DNA from: CAVQBP01 sp963710745 | GTDB lineage: Bacteria; Bacteroidota; Ignavibacteria; Ignavibacteriales; Ignavibacteriaceae | Direction: 5' to 3' | DNA length: 64,000 nucleotides | Assembly (NCBI GenBank): GCA_963710745.1 | Contig: CAVQBP010000019.1 | Span: forward strand, 1 to 64,000 | In this document: positions 56,207 to 64,000 of the stretch, in pieces | How the letters are laid out: every line of letters begins with the position of its first letter | How positions within the stretch are numbered: the first letter of the stretch is position 1 | Position numbers and translations under genes: made by a program | Notes under the pieces: generated by a model | Seen by the model: only the letters and a program-made list of their open reading frames with translations | Databases searched by the model: none | What the model was told of the DNA's origin: nothing

Positions 56207-58378
56207 ATGTTCAAGCAAAACGCCAATCAAGCATATTATGATATTCATTTATCCGAAGTCGAAGATGATTCAATAAATGTATTGTCTTTTGAAGGTGAAG
56301 AAGAAATCTCCGGACTGTTTGAATACCGCATTGAAATAGTCTCGCACGATATGGCACTTGATTCTTCAAAAATCCTGAATAAGCCTGCAACATTAACGTT
56401 TATACGCGGAGAAGAAGTCCCTGAAAAAATTCATGGAATTATCTCTAATTTTGAGCAGCATGGCAGAACACCTGAATATGCCTTTTACAAACTGGTTTTA
56501 GTCCCCAAGTTATGGAGGTTAAACCTGATCTATCAGAATGAAGTTTACCAGAAAATGAAAATTGATAAATTAATCGAGGAAGTTCTCTCCGATGCCGGCT
56601 TAAAAGGAAGTGCACTGAAAATCGATCTCAAAAGTCAATATCCTGAGCAGGAATATATTGTTCAGTATAAAGAAACAAATTTTAATTTTCTTAACAGGAA
56701 ACTTGAGCATTACGGGATTTTTTATTACTTCGATCACAGCAGCGGTTCCGATATAGTTGTTTTTACTGATGCAAATGCAAAACTCCCGGTTATTCATTCT
56801 TCGGAAGATGTAGATTATAACGAAAATAAAGATGTCTTTGGCGATACCGAAACAATAGTAAATATTAACTGCAGCGAAAAAGTTGTTACTGGTGCTGTCC
56901 AGCTTAAAGACTATAACTATATGTTTCCGGAAAAACAGCTGATGGCTGAAAGCCAGATAAATTCAAAAATGCCGGGAAAATATTATGATTTTGGAGATAA
57001 TTTTGAAAATGAAAAAGATGCGGAATTTCTTGCAAAAATAAGGAACCAGGAATTTATAAGTGAAAGTAAAATATTTTCCGGTATCAGCGACAGCAGGGTG
57101 CTTAGAGCTGGTTACCGGTTTAAACTAAAAAAACATTTCCGGGATGACTGGAATTCAGAATACGTAATTCTAAGCTTATCCATAAAAGGTTCTCAAAGTG
57201 GATTATTTGATTTGCTTGTGCATGAGGAAAGACCTTCACCCCATTTTGAATGTAAATTTAATGCAATACCGTTTGGTATTGATTATCGTCCTGCGAGGAG
57301 AACTCCTGTTCCCAAAATATCCGGAATAATGAGTGCAAAAATAGAATCCGGGACAAGCGATGAATATGCATTTGTCGATGATCATGGAAGATATAAAGCA
57401 AAAATGCTTTTTGATATAAGTGATAAATCAAACGGTGAAGCTACAATGCCGATTCGTCTGGTGCAGAATTATACCGGGTCGGGTTACGGAACACATTTTC
57501 CTAACCACAAAGGAACGGAATTATTGTGGGCTTGTGTCGACGGAAATGTAGACAGACCCATTGGATTAGGTACCGTTCCAAATCCTTCGCAGGCATCGCC
57601 TGTTGTTTCCAAGAATAAAATGCAGAATGTAATTAGAACCGCCGCAGGGAATGAGATCATCCTTGATGACAAATCAAAAGAAACACAGATTTCAATTGCT
57701 ACAACGGATTTAAATAAAATGCTGTTTGATGACAAAGATGATAAAATAGAAATTACCACGAAAGATAAGCACATAGTTACAATGGATGATAAAAATCAAA
57801 ATATAATTATTAAAAGTAAAGATGGTCATCAAATAATAATTGATGATAAAAATGACAATATTACTATTCAAAGCAAAGGAAAAGATGAAAATGATAAAAA
57901 ACTATATTTCATTAAGATCGATCATAAAAATGAAAATATAATAGCACAATCCAAGGCAGAGCATTTCATTAAAATAGTAGATAAAGAAGGGGAAGAAAAA
58001 ATTGAGTTGTCGGATAAAAAAGGGGATAATCATTTTTTAATTGACATTAAAAATAACAAACTAGTTATTGAAACTAAGGAAGGCAGCATTGATATGCTTG
58101 CTCCCAAGGGGGATATTAATATTAAATCAAAAAATTTGAAAGTGGATGTTACTGCTGATTTTGAGGTACAAGCCAAAGGTAAAATAACGGAAGAAGCCAA
58201 ATCTGATTTTAAACAAAAAGGTATGAAGATAGAATCTGAAGCATCAACAGATTATAAACTTAAGGGATTGAATGTTACGGCAGAAGCGGGTGTCAATATG
58301 CAGGTAAAAGGAACTATACTCACTGTTGAGGCATCAGGAATCAATACAATTAAGGGAGCACTTGTAAAAATAAATTAA
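56207..58378 (+). CDS. vgrG: T6SS spike protein VgrG (TssI) with charged beta-helix tail
   Basis: Trimeric spike, 723 residues. The gp27-like region (about 1-380) has FEGEEEISGLFEYRIE, YKETNFNFLNRKLEHYGIFYYF and a typical VgrG insertion domain. The gp5-like OB fold (about 390-470) has DDHGRYKAKMLFD and MPIRLVQNYTGSGYGTHFP. The tail (about 480-723) is a run of short beta segments rich in Lys and Asp (for example HQIIIDDKNDNITIQSK), likely a long triple beta-helix; it carries no recognised enzyme domain. The neighbouring PAAR and giant zincin-type protein are its probable cargo. Confidence 0.93.
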   Translation: MFKQNANQAYYDIHLSEVEDDSINVLSFEGEEEISGLFEYRIEIVSHDMALDSSKILNKPATLTFIRGEEVPEKIHGIISNFEQHGRTPEYAFYKLVLVPKLWRLNLIYQNEVYQKMKIDKLIEEVLSDAGLKGSALKIDLKSQYPEQEYIVQYKETNFNFLNRKLEHYGIFYYFDHSSGSDIVVFTDANAKLPVIHSSEDVDYNENKDVFGDTETIVNINCSEKVVTGAVQLKDYNYMFPEKQLMAESQINSKMPGKYYDFGDNFENEKDAEFLAKIRNQEFISESKIFSGISDSRVLRAGYRFKLKKHFRDDWNSEYVILSLSIKGSQSGLFDLLVHEERPSPHFECKFNAIPFGIDYRPARRTPVPKISGIMSAKIESGTSDEYAFVDDHGRYKAKMLFDISDKSNGEATMPIRLVQNYTGSGYGTHFPNHKGTELLWACVDGNVDRPIGLGTVPNPSQASPVVSKNKMQNVIRTAAGNEIILDDKSKETQISIATTDLNKMLFDDKDDKIEITTKDKHIVTMDDKNQNIIIKSKDGHQIIIDDKNDNITIQSKGKDENDKKLYFIKIDHKNENIIAQSKAEHFIKIVDKEGEEKIELSDKKGDNHFLIDIKNNKLVIETKEGSIDMLAPKGDINIKSKNLKVDVTADFEVQAKGKITEEAKSDFKQKGMKIESEASTDYKLKGLNVTAEAGVNMQVKGTILTVEASGINTIKGALVKIN

Positions 58379-58417
58379 TTGGTTTTCATTTAATTTAATT
58401 TACGATTTATTAATCTT

Positions 58418-58458
58418 GGCTCGAATCTTATGTCTTACCCTATTTTTAAATTCGAGCC
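58418..58458 (+). other. Hairpin between vgrG and the PAAR gene
   Basis: A 9-bp stem (58418-58426, GGCTCGAAT, with 58450-58458) encloses a 23-base loop, 40 bases after the vgrG stop. No T run follows, so it is not a standard terminator. It lies next to copy 2 of the 15-base intergenic repeat. Confidence 0.4.
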
Positions 58459-58464
58459 GTGAGA

Positions 58465-58479
58465 TTAAGAGTAAGATTA
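58465..58479 (-). repeat. 15-base intergenic repeat, copy 2
   Basis: TTAAGAGTAAGATTA is the exact reverse complement of the element at 39990-40004. It sits just after a hairpin in the vgrG-PAAR gap. Confidence 0.4.
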
Positions 58480-58556
58480 TGATTAAGACAATACACCTGG
58501 CACATAATAGTCTTTAGGAAATTTTTTAGTTCAACTAAAACCGGGAATAATTTGAT

Positions 58557-59633
58557 ATGGGAATGGCAGCAAGGTTAGGAGATCCTACAGCACACGGCGG
58601 AACCATTGTAATCGGTTGCCCAACGGTTTTAATAGGGAATATGCCTGCGGCGCGGATTGGAGATATGCATGTTTGTCCGATGATGACGCCTGGAGTACCG
58701 CCGATTCCTCATGTTGGCGGTCCTATTACATTAGGAAGTCCCACAGTACTTATTGGCGGAATGCCTGCGGCCAGGATGGGTGATATGGCTACATGTGTAG
58801 GACCCCCGGACTCGATTATGATGGGATGCCCAACCGTCATGATTGGTGAAGCCGGCAGCGGAAGCGCAAGCGGCGGCGGTGCGGGTTCCTCCGGAGCCGG
58901 ATCTGCTTCAGCAAGTGCTAAAACCGCATTGTCGGATAATGTTGAAGCAACAACCAAAGAAAAACACTGGATTGAATTTGAGTTTGTTGATAAAGCAGGA
59001 AATCCTGTCAGCGGTGTTCCATATAAGTTAAATGATCCTGATAAAAAAGAATCGGAAAGCATTTTGAGACCTGACGGAAGAATATTGCGCGATGCTACCG
59101 GTAAAGGTAAAGGCGAAGTTGTTCTATATAAGCTGCAAAATGCAAAATGGTCTAAAGAAATTGCAAAAGTAGGGGAAAAGGTAAAGCTGACCGCGGAAGC
59201 TGAAGGCTTTGAAGACGGTGCAAATGCTATTATCCAAATCTATAGAAAAGATATTAGCTGTCCTGATATAGTAGTTAAGACTTTAGAGGAGAAAATAAAA
59301 TCAAATAAAATTGAGATTGAAATTGAAAATAATTTTGAAACTGCCGAAGAAAACATAGCTAAAAAGTATTCAAATGCTTGTTATTATTTTGAAGTTATAA
59401 GTGGAATATGTTTAACTAGATCAAACCTGCTTTATAAAGAAGATTATATCGAGATAGAATTAAAAGATTCGGATGGCAACTCAATAGCAAATGAAGAATT
59501 TATACTCTATCTGCCTAATGGAAAGGTAATTAAGGATAAGCTTGATTCAAACGGTCATAAAAAAATCGAAAAAATTCCCGCGGGCAGGTACTCAGTTAAA
59601 TTCCCCAGCTTGAATAAAAAAGAGAAGAAATAA
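58557..59633 (+). CDS. T6SS PAAR-tip protein with Ig-like modules
   Basis: PAAR protein that sharpens the VgrG spike and carries effectors, 358 residues. The PAAR domain (about residues 3-100) has AARLGDPTAHGG and three repeats of the form CPTVLIGNMPAARIGDM. A Gly/Ser/Ala linker (about 99-125) follows, then two beta-sandwich-like modules: one beginning HWIEFEFVDKAGNPVSGVPY (about 139), another near the end (EIELKDSDGNSIANEEF). These resemble modules seen in other PAAR-linked polymorphic proteins. No toxin domain is evident, so the tip probably loads the next gene's product. The 24-base gap to that gene supports co-translation. Confidence 0.9.
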   Translation: MGMAARLGDPTAHGGTIVIGCPTVLIGNMPAARIGDMHVCPMMTPGVPPIPHVGGPITLGSPTVLIGGMPAARMGDMATCVGPPDSIMMGCPTVMIGEAGSGSASGGGAGSSGAGSASASAKTALSDNVEATTKEKHWIEFEFVDKAGNPVSGVPYKLNDPDKKESESILRPDGRILRDATGKGKGEVVLYKLQNAKWSKEIAKVGEKVKLTAEAEGFEDGANAIIQIYRKDISCPDIVVKTLEEKIKSNKIEIEIENNFETAEENIAKKYSNACYYFEVISGICLTRSNLLYKEDYIEIELKDSDGNSIANEEFILYLPNGKVIKDKLDSNGHKKIEKIPAGRYSVKFPSLNKKEKK

Positions 59634-59657
59634 ATTTCAGGATATTTTTAGAGATAA

Positions 59658-62600
59658 TTGTTGGATGACATAGAATTAAAACTTAAAGATGCCGATAAAA
59701 AGACTGATGACTTATTATCAGGACAAGTGAATAAGTTTACTGTCAAATCAAGCTCTGAAGTTACGGTTATTGAGATGGAAGATTTAAACTTTCATTTTGA
59801 TAGCGCTGTGCTTTTGCCTGATTACGGACCAAGCGCGCCTCAGCCCGGAACTAATGAACAAAACCGTATTACAGGATTGGGAGTTTTGTTCGCATGCTTT
59901 AAGCAGACTGAAAAAAAAGATTTTCAGCAGACAATTTTAATAGCCGGGCATACAGACAAAAAGGGAAGCGCATCATATAATCTTAATTTGTCACAGAAAA
60001 GAGCCGAGAATGTTTTCTTTATCTTTATGGGGAAAAGAAGTAATTGGGTAGAATCTTCAAATGATAAAAATCAAGTTGAGGATGTACAGCAAATATTAAA
60101 ATGGATCTCTTTTAACTTCCAATTTGAGTGCGATCCGGGGTCTATAACCAATTCGATGAATCAGGATACTGAGAATGCAATCCTTAATTTTCAAAAAAGA
60201 TATAATATCGATTTCGTAAATCTAAAAATTCATCAGAGCAAATTCAGTCGCGCCTTTACCAAAATTGATGAAGATGGGAAGGTAGGAAAGCAAACGTGGG
60301 GAGCCTTCTTTGATATGTATACGCTGGAACTTTTAATTGTTATGGGAATAAATGAAGACGGGCTTAATGAAGAAAGAGCAAAATTACAATTTGTTAAAAA
60401 GCAGCCGCCAAATCCTGCACCAGTAATCGGCTGCGGAGAAAACCACCCTGCCAGTGAAGCAAAAACCGAAGATGAAAATCCTGTTGACCGCAGAGTCGAA
60501 ATTCTTTTCTTCGATGAAGGGGAGGAACCGGAACTTAAGTGTCATCCTGCAAAGTTTCAATGTATAAAATCAAAATGCGATTTATATCCTAAAGGTTTTT
60601 TTAACAGGAACCCGGTTCCAGCAGATCCGCTTCCGCTTCCAAGCGGAATTGCAGTTCGCGTTCATTTAAAATTTATATATAAAACACCCGAAGGAACTGA
60701 AAGAACATTCCCCAAAGGCTTTCCTTTTACATTAAAATTCGGAGATAATAGTGAAGAACTGCATTCTCTTGATAGTGATGACGGGACAATATTTCTACAG
60801 GTATTAAGAGAAAAAAAAACATTTACAATTGAATTCAAATTTTCGGAAATCAACTATATAGCACAGCCCTCAGATGATTCAAAAAAGGATGAGCTTGTAC
60901 CTGAATCTAAAATAAAGGATAAAATCAAAAGCGGTTTTAAAGTTTTTAGTCTGCCGCTCCAGTGGAATTTAAAAAACTCAACATGGGAACTTTCTCCTTC
61001 GGTTCCGGATTTCGACACTACTGAGAAGCAATTTAAAGATCTTGATAACCTTAGTGTAGAAAATATTGGCTCCGAAGCATCTCCGATTAAAACGATTTTG
61101 GATCCGCACTGGCAGTTCCTGAAGTTTAGTTATTTTGACCGGTTTCTTAAAACAAAATTAAATTTACCATCAATTACACTTGAAGGATTTCATAATTCTG
61201 CTTCTACATCAGTAGTTAACATACGAAGTAATTGGCAGACTAAGGATGAAGAATCCCAATGCATACCATGGATACTTCGGGATATAAAAAGACCCGATAA
61301 AAATGTTCTGATCCAATTCAGATCTTTGGTGGATACTTTTATTGAATCATCCGGAACTTCTTCAAGCCCCTCAAGAAAATACGTAACAAAAAATCTTGCT
61401 GCAACTTCTGACCCGGGGTTAAATGAAGGAAGTTCTATTGACAGAGACTTTAAAAAAGCCGAAGCTGCCAGGCTGACTTTTTATGATATTCCCAAATTGT
61501 GGAAGTCAAAAAATTATTTTGCTAAACTATCCGGAGGAAAAGGAAATCCGCCGTCTAAAGTCGGCAAATTTGAAGATTTAGTTTCTGAAATCACATCTAA
61601 TGATAAACCATTAATTTTTAGTCTGGATGATATTATTCTTACAGATAAGGATTTAAATCCGATTAAATGGGTACCTGATAATAAACCGGAAAACAGGGTA
61701 TCAATTTTCTGCAACACGTTTTCACATTCAGGACCAAACAGCAATGATTTATCCTCCGAAGGATTATTCAAACCTGATGGTAAAGCTTTTATAGACTCAA
61801 CAAATACCCCCAAAACTTTTACCAGTAATAATCTTGGTTTTTTTACACAGCTTCCGGCTGATGAAAAAACTAGAAACTACATTTCGGATTACCCGGATTG
61901 GACAAGATTGGTAATAACGCAAGGTAATTTTTTTGAGGCATTTGATAAAAGAACAGTTGAGGGGAAAGGTGATGTTGTGGGAGCAAGGGCGGCAGCTTCT
62001 CTCATAGATGTTTTTTCTTCGAGTACTACTTTTGTTCCCCCCAGAAAAGAGCGGCCCCGGGTACCACCACCAGTTCCTCCGCCTGGCAAAGGTGAATTTG
62101 CGGAAGTTCAGGCATTATTTGAGCAGGATCATGTGACAATCAGTCAAATTGGACGATATGATATGATCAGACTAAGATGCTGTGATATTGACACTGACGG
62201 AGCAACCGAACTGAGTGCTTGTATAGTTTATCTGAGACAATTTTTTAATTTTAATTCTAATATCCCGACATCTCTGAATCCCAACGCGAAACCATTAAAT
62301 CTAACAGGTAATGCTGCAAAAGATTGGGTTGAAACTGCAATATTAAATTTACTACGCCGTTGGAATGGACCCGATATTACTACTTCCCCAGCCACTACTT
62401 TTAATCCGGGCGCAGCATTTATTCTTCCCCTGAATCCGGCAGAGAAAAAATTTAAATCTAAAATTATTTGGTTTTCCCAGGATCTTCCAAAGGAAAAATC
62501 CCATTTTGAAATTGCAATCTATGATGATAAAACCAAACCGGGGCCGGGAGGTGTGCGTGGATTCATGAGATCAAGTGTAGGTGAGGGCGTTTTAGGACAA

Positions 62601-63557
62601 ACCGATAATACACCCTTATTTAAGGTGACTATGCCTGATAAAACGACACGTTTTTTCGGTGGATTTTTTACGTTCGCCCATGAAGTTGGCCATGGCGGCA
62701 GCCTTATGGATGAATACATTGAATTAACAGCTTCGGGGGGAGTTTGCGGCTTTGACAGTAATTCACCCGGTTCACCATTTAAAATTGATGACCAGGCAAT
62801 AATGAGAGCCAACCGTCAAGTTCGTGCAAGGCATTACTGGCATATCGCTGAGTGGTTCCGGCAGCTTGATGAAAAAAAAATTGAATATAAGATAAATCAC
62901 GGTACTCATGATTATTTCATTCCTCATCATTCAAATGAACCGCATAAGAATTTTATCGGCCACCCTCTTGTCGAAAAGAATGATCAGGAATTTGGTGATC
63001 ATGGAAAGTTTAATATTTTTTTCTACCCTCTCGGTAAGGAGGAATATTCTAACAAAGTTCTTCCGGGAATTGTAGGTAAGTTAGGGGCAGGAGATTTTGA
63101 CGGGATTATAATTGTGCTGATTAAAATGGAGTTTGATTTTCCAATTAAGGATTCAACAAAAATCGATAATTTTTTAAAAGGTATAGATTCAAGGATTTTC
63201 GCAAGGTTTCATACGAACCTGAAAATTGGTGTAAACGGAAATGTTGGAGGTAAAAAATTTAATAGGATATTCCTCCACTTTTCACCCCGGTATTTTGCAA
63301 AAAATTATTCAACAACAGTACGTAATGATACGAATGAGCATATAATTATAAAAGTTAAAAATACTGGTAAAGGAGAGTGGGACAGCGGGCTATTTTCAAG
63401 CAAACATAAATTATTTTATCCTTTGGATTCCCTTGATACTTTTACTGATTTCTTTGGCAATATGATGGGTTTGGCTGACGGTACATTGGGAAATGCTGCA
63501 AGTTATGAACCTATTGCTAAAAAGGTAATTCCCGATGCTAAAGTCTTTTCTTTATAA
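59658..63557 (+). CDS. Giant T6SS-linked protein: OmpA, peptidoglycan-binding and HEVGH protease domains
   Basis: Candidate T6SS effector of 1299 residues with a TTG start (another TTG follows directly). An OmpA-like domain (about 40-285; LNFHFDSA, IAGHTDKKGSASYNLN, NPVDRRVEI) is interrupted by a peptidoglycan-binding-like module (about 130-215; GKVGKQTWGAFF). A long middle region of unclear fold (about 300-800) contains HWQFLKFSYFDRF, a stretch resembling ones in other T6SS polymorphic proteins. A proline-rich hinge (about 790-812) leads to a zinc-protease-like domain with H1008-E1009-V-G-H1012 and DEY (1018-1020), then RARHYW near 1055. No signal peptide. The most likely role is a cell-wall-bound metalloprotease delivered by VgrG/PAAR; this is inference. 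Confidence 0.75.
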   Translation: MLDDIELKLKDADKKTDDLLSGQVNKFTVKSSSEVTVIEMEDLNFHFDSAVLLPDYGPSAPQPGTNEQNRITGLGVLFACFKQTEKKDFQQTILIAGHTDKKGSASYNLNLSQKRAENVFFIFMGKRSNWVESSNDKNQVEDVQQILKWISFNFQFECDPGSITNSMNQDTENAILNFQKRYNIDFVNLKIHQSKFSRAFTKIDEDGKVGKQTWGAFFDMYTLELLIVMGINEDGLNEERAKLQFVKKQPPNPAPVIGCGENHPASEAKTEDENPVDRRVEILFFDEGEEPELKCHPAKFQCIKSKCDLYPKGFFNRNPVPADPLPLPSGIAVRVHLKFIYKTPEGTERTFPKGFPFTLKFGDNSEELHSLDSDDGTIFLQVLREKKTFTIEFKFSEINYIAQPSDDSKKDELVPESKIKDKIKSGFKVFSLPLQWNLKNSTWELSPSVPDFDTTEKQFKDLDNLSVENIGSEASPIKTILDPHWQFLKFSYFDRFLKTKLNLPSITLEGFHNSASTSVVNIRSNWQTKDEESQCIPWILRDIKRPDKNVLIQFRSLVDTFIESSGTSSSPSRKYVTKNLAATSDPGLNEGSSIDRDFKKAEAARLTFYDIPKLWKSKNYFAKLSGGKGNPPSKVGKFEDLVSEITSNDKPLIFSLDDIILTDKDLNPIKWVPDNKPENRVSIFCNTFSHSGPNSNDLSSEGLFKPDGKAFIDSTNTPKTFTSNNLGFFTQLPADEKTRNYISDYPDWTRLVITQGNFFEAFDKRTVEGKGDVVGARAAASLIDVFSSSTTFVPPRKERPRVPPPVPPPGKGEFAEVQALFEQDHVTISQIGRYDMIRLRCCDIDTDGATELSACIVYLRQFFNFNSNIPTSLNPNAKPLNLTGNAAKDWVETAILNLLRRWNGPDITTSPATTFNPGAAFILPLNPAEKKFKSKIIWFSQDLPKEKSHFEIAIYDDKTKPGPGGVRGFMRSSVGEGVLGQTDNTPLFKVTMPDKTTRFFGGFFTFAHEVGHGGSLMDEYIELTASGGVCGFDSNSPGSPFKIDDQAIMRANRQVRARHYWHIAEWFRQLDEKKIEYKINHGTHDYFIPHHSNEPHKNFIGHPLVEKNDQEFGDHGKFNIFFYPLGKEEYSNKVLPGIVGKLGAGDFDGIIIVLIKMEFDFPIKDSTKIDNFLKGIDSRIFARFHTNLKIGVNGNVGGKKFNRIFLHFSPRYFAKNYSTTVRNDTNEHIIIKVKNTGKGEWDSGLFSSKHKLFYPLDSLDTFTDFFGNMMGLADGTLGNAASYEPIAKKVIPDAKVFSL

Positions 63558-64000
63558 AAATTTATTATTCCTTTTAATCACAACTAATATTATTTGTCAG
63601 AAAGTTGATTCGAATAATGAAATGAATACAATATTTTATCATAATGATTTAAACAATCCTATAGATTTGAATGTTATACCGGTTAAAATAAAACCAGAAG
63701 GAAGTGTTAAAACTACTGTGGATTATTCTCCAGGTAAAGATCAAAAGAATTATTTGACCCGGTTCCTTACATCTGAGCGTAACTCAAGATTAAATTCACC
63801 TTTGCCGAATGCTGATATCTGGGAAATTAAATGGAAAACCGGGTTAAATTCATCTGCAATTCCCTGGTGTCTTTTAAATAAAAATGGAAGAATAATTATT
63901 CAGAATGAATCGGGCTGGCAGTTACTTAATTTAACTGAAAAAAATATTGTAGATGGAATAAAAGCCGATGGAGAAATATTTATTGATGAACTCGAAGATA
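63535..64000 (+). CDS. Truncated secreted protein gene, possible immunity partner
   Basis: Runs off the window end after 155 codons. It overlaps the end of the giant effector-like gene by 23 bases in another frame, so the two are translationally coupled. An N-terminal hydrophobic signal (about residues 5-20, ending near IICQ) predicts export. The rest is polar with repeated beta-like segments (DIWEIKWKTGLNSSAIPW, LLNKNGRIIIQNESGW), which recalls a beta-propeller such as PQQ repeats. An exported product encoded after a periplasm-acting effector would fit an immunity protein. Without the rest of the gene this is a weak call. Confidence 0.6.
   Translation, partial: MLKSFLYKNLLFLLITTNIICQKVDSNNEMNTIFYHNDLNNPIDLNVIPVKIKPEGSVKTTVDYSPGKDQKNYLTRFLTSERNSRLNSPLPNADIWEIKWKTGLNSSAIPWCLLNKNGRIIIQNESGWQLLNLTEKNIVDGIKADGEIFIDELED

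Noticed and set aside
59600..59670. Frameshift or read-through joining the PAAR gene to the giant effector gene
   Set aside because: Both genes are in the same frame but separated by several stops (first one at 59631). Both have complete domain ends, so they are two proteins.

Overview
The window reads as AT-rich chromosomal DNA from a Bacteroidota-type bacterium, most likely an Ignavibacteria-like lineage. This is an inference from the type IX secretion (T9SS) sorting tail of the 1868-residue surface protein, whose YQNYPNPFNP motif is common there, together with TonB proteins and a complex I gene block. It was not tested with a tree. Genes are dense, and from about 25.3 kb onward every gene lies on the + strand.

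Region 1 (1-5.8 kb) holds a frameshifted ALDH7-type aldehyde dehydrogenase, a frameshifted Yip1-like membrane protein, a hypothetical protein, a stand-alone receiver domain, a CDF-like membrane protein and a PAP2 phosphatase. Region 2 (5.9-15 kb) holds asnS and then nuoJ-K-L-M, an NhaD-type Na+/H+ antiporter, a small unknown gene and nuoN. These are the membrane pumping subunits of complex I, with an antiporter built into the operon. Region 3 (15-27 kb) is mostly housekeeping: NAD(P)HX repair, a VanZ-like protein, two tandem TonB paralogues, a DUF218 protein, NusB, an MFS transporter, a CDF metal transporter, a Sel1-repeat protein, a YecD-like hydrolase, a DUF2568 protein, a beta-carbonic anhydrase and a methyltransferase.

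Region 4 (27.3-36.2 kb) has a zinc-ribbon Ser/Thr kinase with a PASTA domain, a coupled PEGA-domain protein and a giant mosaic surface protein (14 delta-60 repeats, six HYDIN-like domains, T9SS tail). Region 5 (36.8-64 kb) is a complete type VI secretion (T6SS) locus of the canonical TssJLM type, in the order FHA protein, tssJ, tssK, tssL, tssM, tagF, tssA, tssB, tssC, hcp, tssE, tssF, tssG, clpV, vgrG, PAAR, giant OmpA/peptidoglycan-binding/zinc-protease protein, and a truncated secreted-protein gene that may be its immunity partner. The upstream kinase and the FHA protein suggest control of secretion by threonine phosphorylation.

Five single-base indels break four genes (ALDH twice, Yip1, tssM, tssA). 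Most lie in short homopolymers, and in each case the other frame continues the same conserved protein. Sequencing or assembly error is the simplest explanation, so these genes should not be read as dead without checking the reads. The most interesting objects are the terminal T6SS module (vgrG, PAAR, 1299-residue HEVGH protein, overlapping signal-peptide gene), the antiporter inside the nuo operon, and several candidate regulatory sites: a palindrome over a tonB promoter, paired direct repeats before the kinase, and a hairpin after hcp.
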